Positions 6,965 to 14,584 of a stretch of 43,600 nucleotides of DNA are shown in pieces. Every line of letters starts with the position of its first letter. Within the stretch, counting starts at the first letter, position 1. The notes beneath the pieces are model-generated. The model saw nothing but the letters and a program-made list of their open reading frames with translations. It did not search any database and was not told the origin of the DNA. Source of the stretch: an uncultured Eubacteriales bacterium (GTDB taxonomy: Bacteria; Bacillota; Clostridia; Oscillospirales; UBA644); assembly GCA_934454405.1 (NCBI GenBank), contig CAKSFN010000017.1, positions 1 through 43,600 on the forward strand. The letters run 5' to 3'. The position numbers and the translations under genes are program-made.

Positions 6965-9598
6965 ATGAAAGAACTCGACAAAACATACGACCCGAGTAAT
7001 TTCGAAGACAGAATTTACGATTTTTGGGTAAAAAACGACTATTTCAAAGCAAAAGCAGACAAGACGAAAAAGCCTTTCTCCATCGTTATCCCGCCGCCGA
7101 ACATAACGGGACAGCTGCACATGGGACACGCGCTTGACAACACCATGCAGGATATTCTTATCCGCTACAAAAGAATGCAGGGCTATTCCGCGCTTTGGCA
7201 GCCGGGAACAGATCACGCGAGCATTGCGACCGAAGTCAAAGTTGTTGAAAAATTGAAGAGCGAGGGTATCGACAAAAACGAAATAGGTCGCGAAGAATTT
7301 CTCAAGCACGCATGGGCATGGAAAGAGAAGTACGGCAACCGCATAATAAACCAACTTAAAAAACTCGGCTCTTCCTGCGACTGGTCGCGTGAACGCTTCA
7401 CCATGGACGAGGGTTGTTCCCGCGCCGTTGAAGAAGTTTTTGTCAATATGTATAACAAGGGGCTTATCTACAAAGGCTCCAAGATAATCAACTGGTGCCC
7501 TGTTTGCCACACGTCCATATCTGACGCAGAAGTCGAATACGAGGAGCAGCAGGGTCATTTCTGGCACATCAAATACCCCGTTGTGGGCGAAGACGGCCGT
7601 TATCTTGAATTTGCGACGACGCGTCCCGAAACGATGCTCGGCGATACCGCCGTTGCGGTCCACCCCGACGACGAAAGATACAAAGACCTTGTCGGCAAAA
7701 CGGTCAAAGTTCCGTTTGTTGACAGAGAAATACCTATTATTGCAGACGAATACGTTGAAAAAGACTTCGGAACGGGCGTTGTAAAAATCACTCCCGCGCA
7801 TGACCCGAACGACTTTGAGGTCGGCAAGCGCCACAACCTGCCCGAAATAAATATTATGAACGACGACGCCACGATAAACGAAAACGGCGGTAAGTTCGCG
7901 GGCATGGACAGATATGCGGCAAGAGCGGAGATTGTCAAAGAACTCGACGAGATGGGCTTGCTTGTTCGCATAGAGGACTATACGCACAACGTCGGCACAC
8001 ACGACCGCTGCAAGACCGTTATCGAGCCGATGATAAAGAAACAGTGGTTCGTCAAGATGGACGACCTGATAAAACCCGCGGCGGCGGCTGTTCGGAACAA
8101 GGACATCAAACTTGTTCCCGAAAGGCTCGAAAAAACATATTTTAACTGGACGGACAATATCCGCGACTGGTGCATTTCGCGTCAGCTTTGGTGGGGACAC
8201 AGAATACCCGCGTATTACTGCCCCGAATGCGGCGAGATCGTTGTGTGCAAGTCAAAAGACGCGCCGACCGTCTGCCCGAAATGCGGACATCACGGAATGA
8301 CGCAGGACGAAGACACTCTTGACACATGGTTCAGTTCCGCGCTCTGGCCGTTCTCAACGCTCGGTTGGCCCGACAAAACGCCCGAGCTCGATTATTTCTA
8401 CCCGACGAGCGTTCTTGTTACAGGTTACGACATAATCTTCTTCTGGGTCATCAGAATGATATTCTCGGGCTACGAGAACATGGGCGAAAAGCCGTTTGAC
8501 ACGGTTCTGTTCCACGGACTTGTAAGAGACTCGCAGGGACGCAAAATGTCCAAGTCCCTCGGCAACGGTATCGACCCGCTCGAAGTTATCGACAAATACG
8601 GTGCGGACGCACTTCGTTTCACCTTGATAACAGGCAACGCGCCCGGCAACGATATGCGTTTCTATTGGGAAAAGGTCGAAGCAAGCAGAAACTTTGCCAA
8701 CAAGATTTGGAACGCCGCAAGATTTGCGATGAACTATCTTTCGATAGACAAGATAGAATTGCCCGAAAAACTTGAAATTGAAGACAAGTGGATATTGAAC
8801 GAACTGAACGTCACAATTAAATCCGTTTGCGAAAATCTTGACAAGTTCGAACTCGGCATTGCCGCGCAGAATCTTTACGATTTCATTTACGACAAACTCT
8901 GCGACTGGTATATAGAACTTGTAAAACCGCGCCTTTTCGAAACGAACGAGGACAAGAAAACGAACCTTTCCGCACAGAACGTTCTCTGCTTCGTGCTTGA
9001 AAAAACGCTGGCGCTGCTTCACCCGTTCATGCCGTTCATAACAGAGGAAATATGGCAGTCGCTGCCTCACGAGGGCGAAGCGCTGATGATAAGCCGTTAC
9101 CCCGAATATTCCGACGCGCTCTGCTTTGAAACGGACGCGAAAGAAATGGAAAACGTTATGAGCCTTATCAAAGAAGTCCGCAAGACGAGAAAAGCGATGA
9201 ACGTTCCGGGAGCAAAGAAAACGACGCTTCACATCGACACAAAGAACGAGAAAGCGTACAAGGACGGCGAAGCGTTCATTAAGCGCCTTGCATCCGCCGA
9301 AAAGGTTATTATAGGCGCGGTTGACCCGCAGGGCATGGTTCAGGTGATAACGCCCGACGCAAACGCATATATGCCGCTCGGGGAGCTTATCGACAAGGAA
9401 AAGGAAACGGCGCGTCTTGAAGCGGAGATAGCAAAGATACGCTCAGAGATAGAACGTGTTGACAAGATGCTTTCCAACCCCGGCTTTGTTGCCAAAGCAC
9501 CCGAGGCAAAGATAAACGCAGAAAAGGAAAAGAGAGAAAAGAATATAAAACTCCTTTCCGAAACCGAAAAAGCGCTTGAAGACATTAAAAATATCTGA
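6965..9598 (+). CDS. valS: Valyl-tRNA synthetase
   Basis: Class I aminoacyl-tRNA synthetase of 877 residues that charges tRNA-Val with valine in the cytoplasm. The HIGH motif appears as HMGH at about residue 52 in PPPNITGQLHMGHALDNT. The KMSKS motif is at 527-531. Between them lies the editing (CP1) domain with TTRPETMLGDTAVAVHP, and two Cys pairs (CPECG and CPKCG near residues 419-440) suggest a zinc knuckle. The C-terminal anticodon-binding region is followed by a coiled-coil arm (about 810-877), typical of bacterial ValRS. GGAGG precedes the ATG. It is a single-gene unit under T-box control and closes with a strong terminator. Confidence 0.98.
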   Translation: MKELDKTYDPSNFEDRIYDFWVKNDYFKAKADKTKKPFSIVIPPPNITGQLHMGHALDNTMQDILIRYKRMQGYSALWQPGTDHASIATEVKVVEKLKSEGIDKNEIGREEFLKHAWAWKEKYGNRIINQLKKLGSSCDWSRERFTMDEGCSRAVEEVFVNMYNKGLIYKGSKIINWCPVCHTSISDAEVEYEEQQGHFWHIKYPVVGEDGRYLEFATTRPETMLGDTAVAVHPDDERYKDLVGKTVKVPFVDREIPIIADEYVEKDFGTGVVKITPAHDPNDFEVGKRHNLPEINIMNDDATINENGGKFAGMDRYAARAEIVKELDEMGLLVRIEDYTHNVGTHDRCKTVIEPMIKKQWFVKMDDLIKPAAAAVRNKDIKLVPERLEKTYFNWTDNIRDWCISRQLWWGHRIPAYYCPECGEIVVCKSKDAPTVCPKCGHHGMTQDEDTLDTWFSSALWPFSTLGWPDKTPELDYFYPTSVLVTGYDIIFFWVIRMIFSGYENMGEKPFDTVLFHGLVRDSQGRKMSKSLGNGIDPLEVIDKYGADALRFTLITGNAPGNDMRFYWEKVEASRNFANKIWNAARFAMNYLSIDKIELPEKLEIEDKWILNELNVTIKSVCENLDKFELGIAAQNLYDFIYDKLCDWYIELVKPRLFETNEDKKTNLSAQNVLCFVLEKTLALLHPFMPFITEEIWQSLPHEGEALMISRYPEYSDALCFETDAKEMENVMSLIKEVRKTRKAMNVPGAKKTTLHIDTKNEKAYKDGEAFIKRLASAEKVIIGAVDPQGMVQVITPDANAYMPLGELIDKEKETARLEAEIAKIRSEIERVDKMLSNPGFVAKAPEAKINAEKEKREKNIKLLSETEKALEDIKNI

Positions 9599-9614
9599 TA
9601 TAACCGATAAAAAA

Positions 9615-9655
9615 ATCCAAACGACCCTGCAAATACGGCGCAGGGTCGTTTGGAT
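9615..9655. terminator. Bidirectional terminator between valS and ktrA
   Basis: A 16-base perfect stem (9615-9630 with 9640-9655) around a short loop, flanked by A-run and T-run, serving both convergent genes. Confidence 0.9.
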
Positions 9656-9668
9656 TTTTTTTATTAAA

Positions 9669-10346
9669 CTATTCTTCAAGCCAGTCGTTAAGTTTTTTTA
9701 TGCCCTCTTTGCCGCCCGAAACATAGAGCAGGTCGCCCTTTTCGAAAACATAGTCGGGGCTGACTATTTCCGTGACCTTGCCGCCGTTTTCGACGGCGAT
9801 GATGTTAAGCCCGAAGCGGGAACGAAGGTTTATGTCAACAACGGTTCTTCCGACCGCCTTATCGGGCACGAGTATTTTTGAAACATTTATTTTCTCGCTC
9901 AACTGAACGTAATCGAGCGCTTTTGCGGTTTCGAGACGGTTGGCAAGCCTTATCGCCATATCTCGCTCGGGGTAAACGACCTCCGCGCCGAGTTTTTCGA
10001 GAATGAGCCCGTGTTCCGCGCTTGAAGCCTTTGATATAACTTTCGGGATACCGAGAGACACAAGATTGAGCGTTGTTAAAATGGATATGTCCATTTTCTC
10101 ACCGATGCAGACAACGGCAACGTCGCAGTTCTGTATGCCCGTTTCCGTAAGCGTTTTCTTTTCGAGATTGGCAACGACGTAAGCGTTGTCCGTCAATTCG
10201 CGCATTTCACGCACCTTGTCCTCGTCCGAGTCAATCACCACGATGTCCGAGCCGGCAGCAGCAAGTTCGCAGGCAAGCGCCGAGCCGAACCGTCCCACGC
10301 CGACTATAGCGTAAGATATTTTTCCGCTTTTGGAATGATGAAACAT
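9669..10346 (-). CDS. ktrA: Potassium uptake regulatory subunit (TrkA/KtrA family)
   Basis: A 225-residue cytoplasmic gating subunit for potassium uptake. The N-terminal RCK (TrkA-N) Rossmann domain (about 10-130) has the nucleotide loop GVGRFGSALACELAAAG and an acidic Asp after strand 2 (VVIDSDED). The C-terminal TrkA-C domain covers about 140-222. KtrA-type proteins form octameric rings that open the membrane subunit in response to ATP/ADP or c-di-AMP. The length, about half of E. coli TrkA, fits Ktr systems. AAGGGG precedes the ATG. It lies 47 bases after the membrane subunit gene, which is the same transcription unit. Confidence 0.93.
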   Translation of the reverse strand: MFHHSKSGKISYAIVGVGRFGSALACELAAAGSDIVVIDSDEDKVREMRELTDNAYVVANLEKKTLTETGIQNCDVAVVCIGEKMDISILTTLNLVSLGIPKVISKASSAEHGLILEKLGAEVVYPERDMAIRLANRLETAKALDYVQLSEKINVSKILVPDKAVGRTVVDINLRSRFGLNIIAVENGGKVTEIVSPDYVFEKGDLLYVSGGKEGIKKLNDWLEE

Positions 10347-10393
10347 ATTAAAAACCCCTTACATACGAAGATACGAATACTTTTTTTGCAAGA

Positions 10394-11704
10394 TCAGCCT
10401 ATTGAAATGTTACCGTCGGGATAACGCGCGCGTTCGCCGCGTGAGAAGTACCACAGCGTCGCAACGGTCATAGGTCCGAGTCTGCCGATGTACATCAGAA
10501 CTATCGAAAGCAGTTTTGCGCCTGTGCCTATCGTCGGAGTTATCCCCGTTGAAAGCCCGACCGTGCCGAACGCGCTGACGACCTCAAAAAGCACATCGGA
10601 CAGCCCCAACCGCGGTTCAAGCGCGCAAAATATAAAGGTTCCCGTGAACACTATGCCCACGCCGAGCAAGGTTATTATCGCCGCTTTTTTGAAAGCGTCT
10701 TTCGGAACGGAATAGCGAAACGCCTTTTCCGAACGGTTCGTCGCGGCTGATTTTATACCCTGTAACAGAACAAAAAGCGTCGTTGTTTTTATGCCGCCGC
10801 CCGTTGAGCCGGGAGACGCGCCGACGAACATCAGAAAAATCATTACAAGCAGTCCCGCATTGGAAAAATTCCCGAGCGGGTATGTCGAAAAGCCTGCGGT
10901 ACGCGCGGAAACGCTGTTAAAGAACGCTCCGAGCCACGGAATGTTCTCCGTCAGTTTGAGGAGAAGGGCGCCTCCGACTATCAGCGCGCAGCTGACGGAA
11001 AGAACGACTTTTGCGTGCATTGAAAGCCGTTTCCACCGAAACCGCTTGTCGAGCAATTCGCGGATAACGAGAAAGCCGATGCCGCCGAGGATTATAAGCG
11101 CGCAGGTTATCAGGTTGAGGGCGACGTCGCTTCTGTACGCGGTCAGGCTCTGTCCGCCGCCGAAGATGTCAAAGCCCGAGTTGTTGAACGCCGCGACCGA
11201 GTGAAAAAGGCTGACGCCTATCGCCCTGCCGAGCGGAAGTTTGCGCGCAAAAACACAAAAGGAAAGCGCCGCGCCCGCAAGTTCGATAACAACGGTCGCG
11301 CCGAAAATGTTGCGCACAAGCCGCGCAACGCCGCTGTCCGCGCCGAGATTGACCGCTTCACGGACTATATTCCGGCTTTTCAAATCCATTTTTTTGCCGA
11401 CGGCGAGAATTATTCCTGCGCCCATTGTCGCAACGCCGAGACCGCCCGCCTGAATGAGAAAGGCAACTATTATCTGCCCTGCCGTCGTAAACGTATCATA
11501 CACGTCAACGGTAAGAAGACCCGTTACGCAAACGGCGCTTGCCGAGGTGTAAAGAGAGTCTATATAACTTATGCTCACGCCGTCGCGAAGGCTGAACGGC
11601 ATTGTCAGCAGGACGGAGCCTATCAGAATAAGGGACGCAAACCCGAACGCGATGACGCGCGCGGGCGAAAGATGTCTTAAAAAATTTCCCTTTATCGGGA
11701 ACAC
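10394..11704 (-). CDS. ktrB: Trk/Ktr potassium uptake membrane subunit
   Basis: A 436-residue integral membrane channel/transporter of the TrkH/KtrB superfamily. The four pseudo-repeats of the selectivity filter are visible: VTGLLTVD, FNNSGFDIF, RTAGFST and GTVGLSTG. It imports K+ (often with Na+) and works with the adjacent KtrA ring. The annotated start at 11704 is a GTG whose upstream AAGGGG touches the codon, leaving no spacing, so the true start may be a less usual codon a little downstream. An in-frame stop upstream excludes a longer form. An extended -10 (TGCTATAAT) about 45 bases upstream is its likely promoter. KtrB is preferred over TrkH for size and partner type. Confidence 0.92.
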   Translation of the reverse strand: MFPIKGNFLRHLSPARVIAFGFASLILIGSVLLTMPFSLRDGVSISYIDSLYTSASAVCVTGLLTVDVYDTFTTAGQIIVAFLIQAGGLGVATMGAGIILAVGKKMDLKSRNIVREAVNLGADSGVARLVRNIFGATVVIELAGAALSFCVFARKLPLGRAIGVSLFHSVAAFNNSGFDIFGGGQSLTAYRSDVALNLITCALIILGGIGFLVIRELLDKRFRWKRLSMHAKVVLSVSCALIVGGALLLKLTENIPWLGAFFNSVSARTAGFSTYPLGNFSNAGLLVMIFLMFVGASPGSTGGGIKTTTLFVLLQGIKSAATNRSEKAFRYSVPKDAFKKAAIITLLGVGIVFTGTFIFCALEPRLGLSDVLFEVVSAFGTVGLSTGITPTIGTGAKLLSIVLMYIGRLGPMTVATLWYFSRGERARYPDGNISIG

Positions 11705-11746
11705 CCCTTTTCTGTCGGTTTTAAGCCGTTATTGCACATTGAATAC

Positions 11747-11755
11747 ATTATAGCA
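11747..11755 (-). promoter_or_regulatory. Extended -10 promoter of the ktrB-ktrA operon
   Basis: Minus strand TGCTATAAT with no good -35 at 17 bases. The bases upstream of it begin the 25-bp repeat of the inserted element, so the original -35 region may have been altered. Confidence 0.5.
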
Positions 11756-11775
11756 CAATCAAGTGAAAAATACTA

Positions 11776-11800
11776 CCCCCTGAAACCGTTTTTTCAAAAA
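11776..11800. repeat. 25-bp direct repeat, copy 1
   Basis: Plus-strand sequence starts CCCCCTGAAACCG and ends TTCAAAAA. An exact copy lies at 11973-11997, and the two flank the short repeat element. It can fold into a small TGAAA/TTTCA hairpin. Confidence 0.9.
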
Positions 11801-11972
11801 AAGGGGATGTAAAAAAAGCCCAGACCGCAAAAAAGGCTGAAAAATACAAAAAGAGCAATAATCTAAAAGATAAACAAAACGACTCAAAACAGCAATTTTT
11901 GTGTTTTTCCATAAAATAAGATTTTAATACGCCTTTTTTGCTACGGGCGAATCTCACCTCTCGATGTATAAA
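11801..11972 (-). repeat. Truncated copy of an interspersed repeat element
   Basis: Reverse-complement relative of the right-hand two thirds of the element at 22136-22400. The match runs from CGAGAGGTGAGATTCGCCC through the AT-rich body to the end sequence AAGGGGATGTAAAAAAA (11801-11817). It lacks the GGGGCTGTAAAAAAAA hairpin half. A 69-codon ORF inside it is not conserved: a 1-base indel relative to the other copy shifts the frame, so the element looks non-coding. Confidence 0.8.
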
Positions 11973-11997
11973 CCCCCTGAAACCGTTTTTTCAAAAA
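11973..11997. repeat. 25-bp direct repeat, copy 2
   Basis: Exact copy of 11776-11800. It lies immediately beyond the terminator of the pilus operon, which is probably the original location of this sequence. Confidence 0.9.
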
Positions 11998-11999
11998 TA

Positions 12000-12030
12000 A
12001 ATCCGCGCAGGTTTTCCCACGCGGATATAC
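12000..12030 (-). terminator. Terminator of the pilus operon
   Basis: Minus strand ATCCGCG and CGCGGAT form a stem with an inner GGG/CCT pairing, followed by TTATTTTT, just after the last gene's stop codon. Confidence 0.75.
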
Positions 12031-12032
12031 TC

Positions 12033-12734
12033 TTAATTCTGTTCTTTTCCTCGCTTTGTTATAACGACAAACATACAAAGAACGGCGATAAAGCCGACGG
12101 AGGATACGACGAGCGGAAAAACCCATTCCGCAAGGTCGTTCGGGTCGTCCGTGCCCGGTTGTTTTTCCGTTGTCGGAGTTGTCGGTTCGGGTTCGACGGG
12201 AGAAGAGCCTATTTTGGCTTCCGCGGTCACGTTAAAAATCCATTTGCCTGAATTTTCATCGAAATCCGGCAGCGAAACAAGAAACGGGGCGCAGGAAAAA
12301 TTCGTATCCCCGACGCGAAGCGTTTTGCCGACAACGAGATAAAGCCCTCTGCCGACGGAAGATATGCCTGCGGCGCCGTTTTCGTCCGTTATTTTCTCCG
12401 CGAAGGCGGAAACGGAATTGTTTTTCGCAAATTCGGCAAGCTTTGCCGCCGCATTTTTCCAATCGCTTGCCTTTTCGATATTTTCGACGTCAACACCGCT
12501 TGCCGCGAACTCGGACAGGAGAGAAAACTTTCCGAGGGACGGCATATCGGCGACGCGGTAAAAAGAGAAGCTCATATCACGAAGAGGCGCGCCGTTGTAT
12601 TCGCAGCGCAATTCAAAATCGCACGACGGCGGATAGACGCTTTGCGCAAACGAGGCGCAAGGCGCGGCAAACAAAACCGAAACAGGCAGAATCAAAACAA
12701 AAACGATTCTGCGAAAACGGTTTTTTCCTTTCAT
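12033..12734 (-). CDS. Minor pilin-like surface protein, membrane anchored
   Basis: Last gene of the pilus operon, 233 residues from the ATG at 12734, chosen because AAAGGAGG sits 8 bases before it (the open frame extends to 12779). A signal peptide occupies about residues 1-31 (ending CASFAQS). The body (about 32-170) is beta-rich, with GLYLVVGKTLRVGD-like strands reminiscent of pilin N-terminal domains. A Pro/Thr-rich spacer (VEPEPTTPTTEKQPGTDD) leads to a C-terminal TM helix and a KRGK tail. No LPXTG-like motif precedes the helix, so it may stay in the membrane as the pilus base or chaperone rather than be sorted. The name is inference from operon position and architecture. Confidence 0.7.
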   Translation of the reverse strand: MKGKNRFRRIVFVLILPVSVLFAAPCASFAQSVYPPSCDFELRCEYNGAPLRDMSFSFYRVADMPSLGKFSLLSEFAASGVDVENIEKASDWKNAAAKLAEFAKNNSVSAFAEKITDENGAAGISSVGRGLYLVVGKTLRVGDTNFSCAPFLVSLPDFDENSGKWIFNVTAEAKIGSSPVEPEPTTPTTEKQPGTDDPNDLAEWVFPLVVSSVGFIAVLCMFVVITKRGKEQN

Positions 12735-12756
12735 ATACAAGAGCCTCCTTTCATTT

Positions 12757-13626
12757 TCATTCGCTGTTTTTTTCTTCATTCCGTATTTTTAACTTCTTTT
12801 TTCTGCGTTTTCCGATTATCACGAAGATGACCGCAAAGACGCACGCGGCGCCCGCAAGCGCGAGCAGAAGCTTACCTTTCCAATCAAAACTCTGAACTAT
12901 CTTTTGAAGTGTCGTAACTTCTTCAAGCTCCGTTTCGCCCTCAACGCGGCAGCCGCGGACGAGCAGACGGTGCGAATTTATGCCGTAAGGGGTACAGGTC
13001 AGCAGCGTTATATAATCGCCGCCGTCCTCGGGTTTTAAGTCGGACACCTTGTCCGGTTCGATAACGGTTATTTTGTCAACCTCGTAAACGAGTTTTTCGC
13101 CGAGGACGGAAACCGAAAAACGGTCGCCGTAAGTAAGCCTGTCAATATCCGTCAAAAGCAGCGCGGACGGCAGACCCCGATGCCCCGAAACGACGCTGTG
13201 CGTGCCTTTTCCGCCGACGGGAAGCGACGTTCCCGCAAGATGCCCCAGCCCGTGCTGCAAAACACGCTCGGACGTTCCGTGATAAACAGGCAGACGCACG
13301 CTTATTTTCGGAATTTCCATATAGCCCATTATCCCGTTTTCGTCAAGGTTGAGAAGCGACCAGTAAACATCGTCCTCTTTCGGGTCTTTGCCCGAAAAAG
13401 CGTCGTGAAACGTCGGATCGAGCGCGGCGTTGTAGTCGCTTGCCTCTTTCAGCTGCGCGGAGAGGTCTTTTTTATCCGTTTTTTCGGTGGTTTTGATATA
13501 TTCTCCGATGAGAGAATCCTGTCGGAACTGATTCCACAGGTCGCTGAACGTCGGATAAAGCAAAATTCCGAGCCCCGCAAGAAATATGACAGCGATAAGC
13601 AATGTCATCAGCCGTTTAACATTCAT
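12757..13626 (-). CDS. Class C sortase (second of two)
   Basis: Pilus-polymerising transpeptidase, 289 residues from the ATG at 13626 (GGAGG nearby); the open frame continues upstream to 13722 but that part lies over the preceding sortase. There is an N-terminal TM helix (about 5-25), a region with a lid-like DPTFHDAF segment (70-77), then the sortase barrel with catalytic His149 (SGHRG), Cys211 (TLLTCTPYG) and Arg220 (NSHRLLVRG). A second TM helix (about 253-272) and a Lys-rich tail close it, the usual class C layout. It overlaps the end of the preceding sortase gene by 11 bases. With two sortases in the operon, one may join backbone pilins and the other attach ancillary subunits. Confidence 0.93.
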   Translation of the reverse strand: MNVKRLMTLLIAVIFLAGLGILLYPTFSDLWNQFRQDSLIGEYIKTTEKTDKKDLSAQLKEASDYNAALDPTFHDAFSGKDPKEDDVYWSLLNLDENGIMGYMEIPKISVRLPVYHGTSERVLQHGLGHLAGTSLPVGGKGTHSVVSGHRGLPSALLLTDIDRLTYGDRFSVSVLGEKLVYEVDKITVIEPDKVSDLKPEDGGDYITLLTCTPYGINSHRLLVRGCRVEGETELEEVTTLQKIVQSFDWKGKLLLALAGAACVFAVIFVIIGKRRKKKLKIRNEEKNSE

Positions 13627-14518
13627 CGGGAGGTTCCTCCGCCGTCGGAGCCTTCGTTTCCGACGGATTTCCGGTCTGTTTTTTTCTTTTGATAAAGAAT
13701 ACCATCGCCACGACGAAAACAACGGTAAACGCCGCGCTGACGGTCAACCACAGCGTGTAGTTCGTGTGAATGGAGCCTACGGCGTTCTTTTTTGCCTCGG
13801 CAACGTCGGATTCCGTATATTCAACGCGGTGTCCGCGGACAAGCAGACGGTGAGAGTTGACGCCGTAAGGCGTGCAGGTGACGAGCGTTACAAGATCCCC
13901 GTCCTCGGAGACGTCAAGGCTTTCGGTCTCGTCCGGCTCGACTTCAAGGATCTGATCGACCTCATAAGCAAAGGCGCGGTCAAGCACATAAATGAAAAAC
14001 CTGTCCCCCTCGGAAAGCAGATCGAGATCCGTGAAAAGCGCGGCGGACGGAAGCCCCCTGTGCGCGGAAAGCACGCAATGCGTGCCTCTGCCGCCGACGG
14101 GCAGAGCCGAACCCTGCAAATGCCCGACACCCTTTTCGAGAACGCTTTTTTCGGTGGTGTGGTATATCGGCAGACTGACGTTTATCTTGGGTATCTTTAT
14201 AAAGCCCATAACGCCGTTTGAGGACTGTGAAAGAAGAGACATATACGTTTCGTCCTCTTCCGCGGAGATGAACGCGAACGCGTCGGGAATTCCCTTCCCT
14301 TCAAGCGTTTTGTTATATTCCTCCGCCGCTTTGAACTCTGCGGAATAATCCTCGCCTTTTGCCTCGGAGACATTGGCGATATAATCGTTTATCAGTTTTT
14401 CGCTTCGCTTTTCGTTCCAAAAATTGCTGACTGTCGGATAAAGAAGCAGAGCAAGCCCCGCAACGAATATCAGGCACACAGCAACTGCGAGAACGACAAA
14501 ACTTTTGTTTTTTTTCAT
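13616..14518 (-). CDS. Class C sortase (first of two)
   Basis: A 300-residue sortase. TM helix 7-28, lid region near GIPDAF (77-82), catalytic His153 (SAHRG), Cys215 (TLVTCTPYG) and Arg224 (NSHRLLVRG), then a C-terminal TM helix (255-276) and a cytosolic tail. It should cleave LPTTG-type pilins and link them through an isopeptide bond to a pilin lysine. It follows the backbone pilin by 66 bases. No clear Shine-Dalgarno sequence sits before the ATG; the purine-rich run upstream is buried in a strong hairpin (14540-14568), so translation may be weak or controlled. Around half of the residues match the second sortase, suggesting tandem duplication. Confidence 0.94.
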   Translation of the reverse strand: MKKNKSFVVLAVAVCLIFVAGLALLLYPTVSNFWNEKRSEKLINDYIANVSEAKGEDYSAEFKAAEEYNKTLEGKGIPDAFAFISAEEDETYMSLLSQSSNGVMGFIKIPKINVSLPIYHTTEKSVLEKGVGHLQGSALPVGGRGTHCVLSAHRGLPSAALFTDLDLLSEGDRFFIYVLDRAFAYEVDQILEVEPDETESLDVSEDGDLVTLVTCTPYGVNSHRLLVRGHRVEYTESDVAEAKKNAVGSIHTNYTLWLTVSAAFTVVFVVAMVFFIKRKKQTGNPSETKAPTAEEPPDEC

Positions 14519-14537
14519 AGCGTACCGTTTTCGTTTT

Positions 14538-14569
14538 CGGGAGGGAGAGAGGCTGCCCCTCTCCCTCCG
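14538..14569 (-). promoter_or_regulatory. Intercistronic hairpin before the first sortase
   Basis: GGAGGGAGAG (14540-14549) pairs perfectly with CTCTCCCTCC (14559-14568), with extra G:C pairs inside. No T-tract follows on the minus strand, so it is not a standard terminator. It may stabilise the pilin message or lower sortase expression. Confidence 0.6.
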
Positions 14570-14584
14570 AAAAGCAAGTCAAAT

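Noticed and set aside
6947..8200. A 417-codon minus-strand ORF
   Set aside because: Antisense shadow of valS.
11748..11957. A 69-codon minus-strand ORF that begins like the plus-strand ORF at 22245
   Set aside because: Both lie in the repeat element; a 1-base indel shifts the frame between the copies and the shared part has no clear ribosome site, so protein coding is unlikely.
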